This document shows positions 1 through 8,696 of a stretch of 64,000 bases of DNA, piece by piece. This stretch comes from Bryobacterales bacterium (lineage in GTDB: Bacteria > Acidobacteriota > Terriglobia > Bryobacterales > Bryobacteraceae): contig JADJOP010000011.1 of assembly GCA_016713735.1 (NCBI GenBank), positions 1 through 64,000 of the forward strand. Reading direction: 5' to 3'. The position numbers and the translations under genes are program-made. Positions within the stretch are counted from its first letter, which is position 1. Every line of letters starts with the position of its first letter. Below the pieces are notes generated by a model, which was not told the origin of the DNA, searched no databases, and saw only the letters and a program-made list of their open reading frames with translations.

Positions 1-511
1 CAAACATCCCAACTCCGGCGCCATCCAGTGCGTCCCCGCACCCGCCCCGCCTCCCGCCACCACCCGCACCCCCACCCCCAACATCCTCTCCTCCCCGCCA
101 CTCCACCGCGGCGAGCTTCACCGCCCACCCCCTCGTCGCCGTACACCCCGACTCCCCCGTCAGCTTCGACTCCTCCATCGCCTCCACCATCGCCCGCGTC
201 CGGTATCCCGTCGCCTGCACCTTCGCCGCCGGATAGTACGTCCCCAAAAACCCATCCGGCAATTCCACGACCGCTCCACCACCTCGCTCCCCGCCCTCCT
301 TCACCGGCCTCACCACCCGCGCCCGCGCCCCATCCGCCCGCACCGCCACCGTCTCCACCCCGCCGTGTCGCCCCGCCACCTCGCCATACACCACCACCTT
401 GCTGCCGGACCCGCGCCGTGGAACGCCCCGCCCCTCCAGACTCCGCACACACCGTGCCCAACTTACCAACAATAGGCGCACGGACTCGTCATCTGGTTGT
501 CCCCCCTGCAT
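1..511 (-). CDS. Partial hypothetical protein running off the left edge, probably frameshifted
   Basis: An open frame on the minus strand begins with ATG at 511 and runs to the window edge without a stop, about 170 codons. Its codons mostly end in G or C. The stretch around 410-140 reads like ordinary protein (VVVYGEVAG, ELPDGFLGTYYPAAK). Near position 110 the same frame turns into Gly-rich low-complexity text, while the neighbouring frame gives GTHWMAPELGC, which looks more protein-like. That suggests a one-base indel in a G-run there. It diverges from the DinB-like gene to the right. I do not recognise a family; the strand choice is an inference from codon pattern and could be wrong. Confidence 0.35.
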   Translation of the reverse strand, partial: MQGGQPDDESVRLLLVSWARCVRSLEGRGVPRRGSGSKVVVYGEVAGRHGGVETVAVRADGARARVVRPVKEGGERGGGAVVELPDGFLGTYYPAAKVQATGYRTRAMVEAMEESKLTGESGCTATRGWAVKLAAVEWRGGEDVGGGGAGGGGRRGGCGDALDGAGVGMF

Positions 512-568
512 CCAGAATAGGGAGCGCCCCCTGTGCCCGTCCAAATCCGCCCCCGCTACACTATCTCC

Positions 569-1091
569 ATGGTCCCCGCCGCCACCCTCGCCCTCCACCT
601 CCGCTACACCGCCTGGGCCTCAGCCCGCCTCACCGCCGCCGCCGCTCAACTCACCCCCGTCGAACTCGCGCACGATTTCCAAACGAGCGAGAAATCCATC
701 GTGGGCACCCTCGCCCACATCTTCGCCGCCGACCGCGTCTGGTGGCACCGCGTCAACGGCACAGTACCGCCCCAGTTCATCGACCCCGAAAAGGATTTCC
801 TCCTCTCCACCCTCCAAACCGATTGGCCCGCCCTCCTCGCTCAATGGGAGCAGTTCATCGCCACGCAGCACGAACCCGCGCTCGCGGCCAAGATCGAATA
901 CAAGGATCTGAAGGGAAATCCCTACGCCACGCCTCTCTGGCAAATCGTCCTCCACGTCGTCAATCGCCTGCCACCCACCACCGCGGCCAGGTCTCCGGCA
1001 TGATCCGCACCCTCGGCCACACGCGCCCCCGCCGCTCGACCTCATCGCCTACTACCCCGGAGGGAAAGCGGGCCGGCACCCGCGAGCGTAA
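569..1091 (+). CDS. DinB-like metal-dependent protein, frameshifted near its 3' end
   Basis: The protein begins MVPAATLALHLRYTAWA and matches the four-helix DinB/YfiT-like fold: a helix ending LAHIFAADRVWWH supplies the first His, and the THHRGQ motif near the C-terminus supplies the other metal-site His residues. These motifs are in different frames. The body is read up to about 964, THHRGQVSGMIRTLGHT in a second frame to about 1022, and PPPLDLIAYY in a third to the TAA at 1091. The full product would be about 170 aa, normal for DinB. DinB proteins are often thiol-dependent transferases or damage-associated proteins; the substrate here is unknown. The two indels in conserved text suggest consensus errors rather than decay. 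Confidence 0.7.
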
Positions 1092-1149
1092 GCCGCCGGC
1101 GCGCCCTACATCCACCGATGCCCCCGCGCGCCCCGGTTACACTCAACCT

Positions 1150-2086
1150 ATGCGCTCCCTCCCGCTCTTGCTGCTAGCCGCCGCCTGCGCCCACGCCCAA
1201 CTCACCCCCCAACCATTCACTCCCCAACAAACCGCCGCCCTCGACGCCCGCATCCGCGCCCGCATCGCCGGCTTCCCCGGCCACGTCTCGCTCCACGCCC
1301 GCAACCTCGCCACCGGCGCCGAATACGGCCTCAACCCCGATGAGCGCGTCCGCACCGCCTCCACCATCAAGCTCCCCATCCTCTGCGCCCTCCACGATCT
1401 CGCCGCCCAAGGCAAGGTCAAATGGGACGAGGAACTCACCCTCACCGAAGCCGACCGCGTCTCCGGCTCCGGCGTCCTCCAGGAGTTCACCGCCGGCGCG
1501 CGCATCCGCGTCCGCGACGCCGCCAACCTCATGATCGTCGTCAGCGACAACACAGCCACCAACCTCATCCTCGGCCGCATCACCGCCGACGCCGTCAACG
1601 CCTACATGGCCAAGCTCGGACTCCACGCCACCAAGTCCCTGCGCAAGGTCCGCGGCGATGGCAGCCAGTTGAAAGCCCCCTCCGGCTTCGCCCGCGAAGG
1701 CCTTCTCCCCGAATACCGCCGCTTCGGCCTCGGCGTCTCCTCGCCCCGCGACATGGTCCGCCTGCTCGAGATGATCCACGACGGCAAAGTGGTCTCCCCG
1801 AAACCTCGCTCCAGATTCTCACCCTCCTCGGCCGCCAGCAGTACAAAGACACCATCGGCCGCCACCTGCCCTCTGAATGGGTCTACTCCAAGTCCGGCTC
1901 CCTCGACGCCCTCCGCTCCGACATCGGCATCATCCAAAGCCCCCGCGGCCTCCTCGCCCTCGCCCTCACCGTCGACGGCATGCCCGGCACCGACTATGGC
2001 CCCGAGAACCTCGGTCAGAAACTCCTCGCCGACCTCGCCCTCATCCTCTACGACTCCCTCGCCCCCGCCCCACTCCGCTTCCGTGA
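1150..2086 (+). CDS. Class A beta-lactamase-like serine hydrolase (frameshifted)
   Basis: A Sec signal peptide (MRSLPLLLLAAACAHAQ) is followed by a class A beta-lactamase fold of the PF13354 type. The S-x-x-K nucleophile motif STIK is at residues 71-74, SDN at 132-134, and a KSG box (VYSKSGSLDALRSD) stands for the KTG motif. The canonical Glu of the omega loop (ExxLN) is not obvious; the region reads EYRRFGLGVSSPRDM. The first part is in one frame and everything after about 1800 (SLQILTLLGRQQYKD) in another, consistent with one missing base in a CCCCGAAA stretch. The 3' end is uncertain: the second frame has no stop before the next gene, and TGA at 2084-2086 in a third frame would be natural after a further indel. 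It could be a true beta-lactamase or a related periplasmic hydrolase. Confidence 0.8.
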
Positions 2087-2216
2087 CGCATTTTCAAGTT
2101 CAACTTCGCAGTATCTCCACATGACATCTTCAACCCAGCCTCGCCATACGCCCGCACTCCGCCTCCGCACTCACGCAGTTGACGCCGCTCCTCCGCGGCT
2201 GCCACACTCAATCCTC

Positions 2217-4951
2217 ATGCGCCTATTCCCGCTTCTGCTCCTCCTCGTCCCGATCGCATCCGCGCAGTATTACACCATCTCTACCATCGCCGGCTCCGGC
2301 CAGCTTCGATACTCCGGCAACGGCCCCGCCCTTTCCGCCCGCCTCGTCAACCCTCGCTTCGTGGCTGCCGGACTCGACGGCGCCGTGTTCCTCAGCGACA
2401 CCTACTTCCACCAGGTCTTCCAGGTCTCCGCCTCCGGCGCCATCACCCTCATCGCCGGCACCGGCCAGTCCGGCTTCAGCGGCGACGACGGCCCCGCCAC
2501 CGCCGCCCGCCTCGACACCCCCTCCGGACTCGCCGTCGACAACGCCGGCAACCTCTACATCTCCGACTCCGCCAACTCCCGCATCCGCCGCGTCACCCCC
2601 GCCGGCATCATCACCACCTTCGCCGGCAACGGCCGCGGAGGCGCCACCGGCGACGGCGGCCCCGCCCTCGAAGCCGCCCTCGGCAACCCCTCCTCCATCA
2701 CCCTCGACGGCCCCGGCAACCTCTTCATCAGCCAGCCCTCGGCCAACGTCATCCGCCGCATCACCCCGCAAGGCGTCGTCTCCACCGTCGCCGGCAACGG
2801 CACCGCCAGCTTCTCCGGCGACGGCGGCCAGGCCACCTCCGCCAATCTCTTCAACCCCCAAGGCCTCCGCGTCGACTTCAGCGGCAACCTCTACTTCGCC
2901 GACTCCCAGAACAACCGCATCCGCCGCGTCACCCCGCAAGGCGTCATCTCCACCGTCGCCGGCAACGGCACAGGCCGCTACTCAGGCGACAACGGCCCCG
3001 CCACGCAGGCCTCCCTCGCCCTCCCCTCCGACGTCGCCCTCGACGCCAATAACATCCTCCACATCGCCGATACCAGCAATGGCCGCGTCCGCCAGGTCAG
3101 CTCCACCGGCATCATCACCTCTGTCGTTGGCGGCGGCGCTTCCTTCTCCGACGGCCCCGCCGCCCAGGCCTTGCTCGCCGGCCTAAACAGCATCGCCTTC
3201 GACACCCGCGGCGGCCTCGTCATGGCCATTTACGCCGCCCGCCAAATTCGCCGCGCCGCCCAGCAGACCATCACCACCATCGCCGGTGTCCTGCCCACCC
3301 CCAACTTCGGCGACAACCAACCCGCCACCTCCGCCACTCTCCTCGGCCCCTTCGGCGTCGCCGTCGACCCCACCGGCAACCTCCTGGTCTCCGATCAAAT
3401 CGACAACCGCATCCGCCGCGTCTCCTCCCAGGGCAACATCAACACCGTCGCCGGCACCGGCATCTTTGGCTCTGACGGCAATGGCTCCCCTGCCACCACC
3501 GCCGCCGTCGGCGCCCCCCGTGGTCTCGCCTACGACCTCAACGGCAACCTCCTCATCGCTTCCGGTGGCGGCGCCGTGATCCGCCGCGTCGCCCCCAACG
3601 GCACCATCGCCTCCATCGCCGGCGGTGGCGGAGCCGGCTTCGGTGGCGATGGAGCCCGGCCACCGCCGCACTCCTGTTCAACCCCATCGGCGTCACCGCC
3701 GATGCCGGTGGCAATGTCTTCGTCTCTGACTCCGCCAACCAACGCATCCGCCGCGTCGACGCCGCCTCCCCAAACCATCTCCACCGTCGCCGGCACAGGC
3801 ACTGCCGGCTACTCAGGCGATGGCGGCGCCGCCATCGGCTCCCAGATCGTCCTCCCCCGCCAGCTCGCCACCGGTCCCGATGGCAGCATCTACTTCGCCG
3901 ACACAGGCAACCACCGCATCCGCCGCATCACCCCGCAGGGCCTCATCTCCACCGTCGCCGGCAACGGCGGCCCTGGCGCTTCCGGCAACGGCGGCCCGGC
4001 TACCGCTGCCCAGGTCGCCTCCCCCGCCGGCCTCGCCATCGACCCCGCCGGCAACCTCTTCATCGCCCACGCCAACGTCATCCGCAAGGTCGATGCCGCC
4101 ACCGGCATCATTAGCCGCATCGCCGGCTCCGGCCCGGCCGGGTTTTTCAGGCGACGGCGCGCTGGCCACCAATGCCACACTCGACGCCCCCTTCTTCCTC
4201 GCCCTCGACTCCACCGGCGCGATCTACTTCACAGACACCGGCAACTACCGCGTCCGCAAACTAACCCCCGCCCGCTTCGTCAGCGAAGGCGTCACTAACG
4301 GCGGCAGCCTCCGCTCCGGCCCCGTCGCCCCAGGCGAGATCATCTCCATCTTCGGCTTCGACCTCGGCCCCGCCTCAGGCGCCGGTCTCCAACTCGGCCC
4401 CGACGGTCTCGTCGCCAACTCCCTCGCCGGCACGCAGGTCTTCTTCGACGACGTCCCCGCGCCGCTCCTCTACGTTTCCGCCGGACAGGTGAACGCGGTG
4501 GTTCCCTACGCCGTCGCCGGCAAGGCCACCACCCAACTCCGCGTCAACTACCAGAACCGCCCCACCAACACGATCACCCTCGCCGTCGCCCCCTCCTCGC
4601 CCGGCGTCTTCGCCATCACGAACCAGAACGGCTCGGTCAACGCCTCCAACAACCCCGCCGCCCCAGGCTCCGTGCTCATCGTCTATGGCACCGGGGAAGG
4701 CCAAACCTCTCCCGCCGGCATCGACGGCGGCGTCGCCAACTCCGTCTTCCCCAAGCCTGTCCTTGATGTTTCCAGTCACTCTCGGCGGCCAGCCCGTTCA
4801 GGTCCTCTACGCCGGAGCCGCCCCCGGCTTCGTTGCCGGCGTCCTCCAGATGAACCTCCAGCTACCCCCCGGCCTTCCCGGCACGCTGCCCCTGGTCATC
4901 AAAATCGGAGAAGCCACCACACCCAGCGGCTTAAACGTCACTGTGCGCTGA
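2217..4951 (+). CDS. Secreted NHL-repeat protein with Solibacter-type C-terminal domain (frameshifted)
   Basis: The ATG at 2217 starts a clean signal peptide (MRLFPLLLLLVPIASAQ). About a dozen NHL-type repeats follow, each of the form GNLYISDSANSRIRRVTP then TVAGNG, which should fold as a beta-propeller. From about 4270 the text matches the TIGR03437 C-terminal domain (VTNGGSLRSGPVAPGEI), ending SGLNVTVR at TGA 4951. Four single-base shifts break the frame, near 3655, 3768, 4143 (five T instead of four) and 4770. Each restores obvious family sequence in another frame, so a product of about 910 aa is expected. It is secreted or cell-surface; ligand unknown. The frame also runs back into the beta-lactamase gene, but the signal peptide marks a separate start. 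Confidence 0.85.
2440..4140 (+). repeat. In-gene tandem NHL repeats (period about 170 bp)
   Basis: Recurrent nucleotide blocks encode ISTVAGNG, SGDGGPAT and RIRRVTPQG at intervals of roughly 55 codons. They are protein repeats, not an intergenic array. Near-identical blocks such as accgtcgccggcaacggc could hinder assembly and may have contributed to the indels seen in this gene. Confidence 0.75.
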
Positions 4952-5153
4952 GGCCGCTTGAGCTCGAACCCGCCGGCGCTTCCACCGCCCCCGGCTCGCT
5001 CACCGCGCCTGCCCACGCCCCCGGTCACGCGCGCCACCGCGATTTCGCGTTCGCCGCAACCCGCTGTTTCTCAACCACTCACAGCCACCCCGCGCCCGCG
5101 CGCGCCGCGATTTCCCGCAATCGCAAGCACCCCCGATGCTACGATAAAGTCGC

Positions 5154-5948
5154 ATGGCATCCTCGCCAACGCCTCCGGCTCTGGACGAACTCGGCGATCG
5201 CCGTTTCTCGTTCTATCCCCCCATCGTCAACATCGATCACAACGAGTGGGAGATGCGCAAAGGCTCCTGGAGCGAGGTGCTCGTCCACAATCCGAAGATG
5301 GATCTGGAACTCTGGATCCCCCGCGCCTGGCTCGGCGAAATCTCCAAAATCGACGAGCCCGTCATGATCGTCGGCCTCAAGCGCGAAATCGAGTACAGCG
5401 GCGGCGCCGTCTTCCCCCACACCCGCCGCGTCCTCAACATGCCCAGGCCCAACCTCGCCGCGCCCGCTCCGGCCAACGAGGTCCCCCGCGCCCCCACCAC
5501 GCGCGAAAACATGCGCATGGGCTCCAGCGCTGAATCCTCCATCGGCAAACTCATCGCTACGGTCCTCGCCGCCGGCATCGTCCTGGCCATGATCTTCGTC
5601 GGCGTCTCGCGCTATAAGGAATCCGGCGGCGCCGTCGAATACAAAGCCGTCATCCAGGCCGACCTCGGCTTCACCGCCACCAGCGACTACTTCGACATCG
5701 TCCGTAAACTCGGCCAGCCCGACCACGACCGCTGGAAAAGTGACTCTGGCGAACGCCAGTACCGCGCTCTTACCTTTAAGAAGTCCGGCTACGTCGTCAT
5801 CCTCATGGGCGCCGAACGCAACAACGCCCGCTACCTCGGCACCAAGGATCTCGACTGGCACACCATCCACGCCGTCGAACTCCCCGGCGGCAGAAACACC
5901 GAGCCCATGCTGAGAAGTCTGGAAAATTCTGGCCGCGCCGGCTTTTAG
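5154..5948 (+). CDS. Hypothetical single-pass membrane protein
   Basis: This 264-residue protein has a cytoplasmic-looking N-terminal part (residues 1-125, with DHNEWEMRKGSW and LELWIPRAWLGEI), a Pro/Ala-rich linker, one hydrophobic segment at about 130-152 (LIATVLAAGIVLAMIFVGV), and an outer C-terminal domain of about 110 residues (QADLGFTATSDYFDIVRKLG). The topology is inferred from the hydrophobic span alone. I do not recognise a named family. The ATG at 5154 is the first in frame and the reading frame is intact, unlike the genes to its left. It stands alone, separated by about 200 bp from the NHL gene and about 110 bp from the convergent zinc-ribbon gene. Confidence 0.75.
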   Translation: MASSPTPPALDELGDRRFSFYPPIVNIDHNEWEMRKGSWSEVLVHNPKMDLELWIPRAWLGEISKIDEPVMIVGLKREIEYSGGAVFPHTRRVLNMPRPNLAAPAPANEVPRAPTTRENMRMGSSAESSIGKLIATVLAAGIVLAMIFVGVSRYKESGGAVEYKAVIQADLGFTATSDYFDIVRKLGQPDHDRWKSDSGERQYRALTFKKSGYVVILMGAERNNARYLGTKDLDWHTIHAVELPGGRNTEPMLRSLENSGRAGF

Positions 5949-6055
5949 TCCCGCGCACCCGCCGTCACTGTCACCGCTACGCCGCGCCGCTCACCCCTCA
6001 GCCGCGCCCATCACCCGCCCACCCCGTAGCGGAGCCACGAGCGTGAGCGGTGTCC

Positions 6056-6826
6056 TCAAGTCATATCCACGCGCTTGCCTGAAACCGCCGCCGGGCCAGG
6101 TCCCGTGGCCGGATCAAACGCAATCGTCGGGTTGTAGTACAGAATCCGCCTGCAGTTCTCGCAATACTGGATCCCGTCGCCCTTGCGGATCTCCTGCATC
6201 AACTGTGGCCGCAACTCCAACTGGCACGCGCCGCAGCGCCCGCCCGCCGCCTCGGCCACCGCAATCGAGGTCCGCTTGCGGATGCGCTCATAAGCCGTGC
6301 ACACCGGGGCCGCAATCGCCTTCTGCACCTCGGCGCGCTCCGCCGCCAGTTCTTTCAGCTTGGCCATGTCGGCCGCCGCGCGCTTGCGCGCCTCAGCCTT
6401 CTCGGCCTCAACCGCGGTCTTTTCCGCGGCCAGCGCCGCCTCGGCCGCCTTCACGTTGGCCTCCAGCGTCTCGGTCTGCTCCATCAACACCAGAATCCGG
6501 TCCTCACACTTCTTGACGGACTCTTCGCAAAACGTGATCTCCGACTGAAAGGCCCGGTATTGCTCGTTCGTCTTGGCCGACATCATCTGCTCACGCAGCT
6601 TGCTGATCTTCTGCTGGTGCGTCTGAATGTCGGCCTCTTGCCCGCGACGGTCTTTCTGGTTCGCCCCCAGCAGCGCGCGGTCGGCCTCCAGCTTCCGCTG
6701 GTGGGCGTCCAACTGCTTTTCGATGGCGGCAATGTGCTTGGGAAGTGCGGCCAGTTCCTTCTCGAGTTCGCCCCGTTGCACGTCAATTCGCTGCAAATGT
6801 AGAGCGGCTTCGATGTCCTGGTTCAT
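6056..6826 (-). CDS. Coiled-coil protein with C4-type zinc ribbon (CT398-like)
   Basis: Residues 1-170 are a long alpha-helical coiled coil (MNQDIEAALHLQRIDVQRG), and the C-terminus has a zinc ribbon with CGAC (Cys198, Cys201) and CENC (Cys222, Cys225). This is the PF02591 arrangement, at the usual length of about 250 residues. Relatives are cytoplasmic; some have been linked to flagellar or secretion factors, but the role here is not established. The gene is on the minus strand downstream of murJ with a 39-bp gap, so co-transcription is plausible. The reading frame is intact and the start ATG at 6826 is unambiguous. Confidence 0.85.
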   Translation of the reverse strand: MNQDIEAALHLQRIDVQRGELEKELAALPKHIAAIEKQLDAHQRKLEADRALLGANQKDRRGQEADIQTHQQKISKLREQMMSAKTNEQYRAFQSEITFCEESVKKCEDRILVLMEQTETLEANVKAAEAALAAEKTAVEAEKAEARKRAAADMAKLKELAAERAEVQKAIAAPVCTAYERIRKRTSIAVAEAAGGRCGACQLELRPQLMQEIRKGDGIQYCENCRRILYYNPTIAFDPATGPGPAAVSGKRVDMT

Positions 6827-6865
6827 CGTGGCAATTCTAGCATGCCGCCCCGTTTGTTCTCCTTT

Positions 6866-8551
6866 TTACGCGCGCCCCCGCAGCCGCCGCAACGGCCCGG
6901 CGAGCGAGTTGGCGGCCATCGTCAACTCCGGCACACCGAGCGCCTTGGTGACGAAATAGAACACCGAAATCCCGGCCGGAATGCAGATGGCCAGCGCCAG
7001 CAGCGAGCCCCCGCGCCCCGTGCCGAACTGTCCCTCGATCGCCATGTTCAGCAGCGACACCACCACCCCCATTGCCAGCGCCGACACGCTCATGCGCCCA
7101 ATCGAGTTCGCCAGGTGGCGCCCGTAAATGCCTCCAATGCGCTTGCGCAGAATCCAGAACAGCGCCGTGAAGTTGAACAGCGCCACCGCCGACGTGGACA
7201 GCGCCAGGCCCGCATGCCCAAGCCCGGTGTAATGCAGCGCCCCCCAGGCCACGCAGAAGTTGATCGCAATCGAGACCAGGCTCACATACATCGGCGTCCG
7301 CGAGTCCTTTAAGGCATAAAACGCCTGCGTCACCACCTTTAGCGCCGCGTAAGCGGCCAGCCCAATCGCGTAGCAGGACAAGGCCACCGCCGTCTGCTTG
7401 GTGTCGTAGTCGTTGAACTCACCGCCTTGGTAGATCGCCGCCACCATCGCCCGGCCCAGCACGATCAACCCGATCGAACTGGGCACGGTCAACAGAAACA
7501 CAAAGCCCACCGAGCGCGCCAGCGTCTGCCGGAAGTCCTCGTGATCGCCGCTGGCCACGCTGCGCGAAATGGCCGGCAGCGTGGCGCTCGCAATGGCCAC
7601 GCCAAACAGCCCCAAGGGAAATTGCATGAACCGGAACGCCCACCCCAGCCAGCTCACCGCGCCGTTGTAGCCGCGCAGCGGGTCGCTGATGAAGCTGGCG
7701 AAGTTGGTGTTCACCAGCACGTTGATCTGCACCGCCGCACTGCCCAGAATCGCCGGGCCCATCATGCGCAGAATGTGCCGCAGCCCCGGATCGGAGAAGT
7801 CCATCGCCGGCCGCAGCCGGAAGCCCTGCCGCAATACCGACGGCAGCTGCCAGAAATACTGCAGCGCCCCGCCCAGCACCACGCCATAGGCCATGCCGTG
7901 GATCTTGCTCAGCCCCAACGAAGGACCGAGCACGAAACCCAGCAACAGGCCGAACACCACCGAGCCGATGTTGAACATCGTCGAGGCCAGCGCCGGCACG
8001 CCGAACAGATTGCAGGCGTTCAGAATCCCCATCGACTGGGCCGCCAGCGCCACCAGCAGCAGAAAGGGGAACATGATGCGCGTCAGCTCAATCGCCAGCT
8101 CGCGCTTGCCCGGCACCAGCGCGAAGCCGCTGGCAAACAGGTCCACCAGTTGCGGCGCCAGCGCCACGCCCAACAGGCACAGCGCGCCGATGCCGATCAG
8201 AATGGCCGTCATCACCAGGCTCGCCAGCCGCTGCGCCTCTTCCTTGCCGCGGTTGGTCAGGTATTCCGTGAAGAGCGGCACGAAGGCCGACGACAGCGCC
8301 CCTTCGGCAAACAGGTCGCGCGTGAGGTTGGGCAACTGGAAGCCGAGCCGGAAGGCGTCGAAGTCCATGCTCGCGCCGAACAGCCGCGCCAGCACGATTT
8401 CGCGCACCAGTCCCGTCACGCGGCTGGTGGCCACGGCGGCCGACATGATGCCCGCCGATCGCACCACCCGGTCCGTATTCGCGCCTGGTTGATGGACTGC
8501 CGTACGCAGAGGTTCTCCCGGATGAGGTCCGCCCGTGGTCACGGCGGCCAT
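6866..8551 (-). CDS. murJ: Lipid II flippase MurJ
   Basis: The 561-residue product is a polytopic membrane protein of the MurJ/MviN family. The N-terminal signature SAAVATSRVTGLVREIVLARLFG and the following GFQLPNLTRDLFAEGALSSAF are diagnostic, and about 14 hydrophobic segments follow. MurJ flips the peptidoglycan precursor lipid II across the inner membrane. Length matches the family. The first 30 residues (MAAVTTGGPHPGEPLRT) are hydrophilic and could be partly untranslated if an internal start is used. It diverges from the Oar-like receptor gene across about 145 bp. Confidence 0.93.
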   Translation of the reverse strand: MAAVTTGGPHPGEPLRTAVHQPGANTDRVVRSAGIMSAAVATSRVTGLVREIVLARLFGASMDFDAFRLGFQLPNLTRDLFAEGALSSAFVPLFTEYLTNRGKEEAQRLASLVMTAILIGIGALCLLGVALAPQLVDLFASGFALVPGKRELAIELTRIMFPFLLLVALAAQSMGILNACNLFGVPALASTMFNIGSVVFGLLLGFVLGPSLGLSKIHGMAYGVVLGGALQYFWQLPSVLRQGFRLRPAMDFSDPGLRHILRMMGPAILGSAAVQINVLVNTNFASFISDPLRGYNGAVSWLGWAFRFMQFPLGLFGVAIASATLPAISRSVASGDHEDFRQTLARSVGFVFLLTVPSSIGLIVLGRAMVAAIYQGGEFNDYDTKQTAVALSCYAIGLAAYAALKVVTQAFYALKDSRTPMYVSLVSIAINFCVAWGALHYTGLGHAGLALSTSAVALFNFTALFWILRKRIGGIYGRHLANSIGRMSVSALAMGVVVSLLNMAIEGQFGTGRGGSLLALAICIPAGISVFYFVTKALGVPELTMAANSLAGPLRRLRGRA

Positions 8552-8655
8552 TCACACAGTGTACTGGGTCCGGCCTTCGCGTCCCGCCTTGCGGCGGCGG
8601 TTGGATTGGGCGCCCACTCCAGACGGAACTCTCCCCTTTCTTTCCGGCGCGCGCG

Positions 8656-8667
8656 GGAGTATACTCC
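8656..8667. promoter_or_regulatory. 12-bp palindrome overlapping a possible -10 box
   Basis: GGAGTATACTCC is a perfect palindrome in the murJ/Oar-receptor divergent region, about 30 bp upstream of the receptor start codon. Its centre TATACT resembles a -10 element on the plus strand, but no good -35 box lies 17 bp upstream. It could be an operator for the receptor gene. A palindrome this short may be chance. Confidence 0.3.
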
Positions 8668-8696
8668 GCCCAGTGTTACTTCTCGTTACGGGGTTT

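Noticed and set aside
28..2124. Long plus-strand open frame over the left edge
   Set aside because: Its first 350 codons are Pro/Arg/His-rich shadow text; only residues from 1150 on are real beta-lactamase sequence.
2440..4140. CRISPR-like regular repeats
   Set aside because: The repeats are in-frame NHL protein repeats with varying spacers and no cas genes.
1422..4298. Apparent beta-lactamase/NHL fusion
   Set aside because: A clear signal peptide at 2217 begins the NHL protein, and no stop is seen only because of frameshifts.
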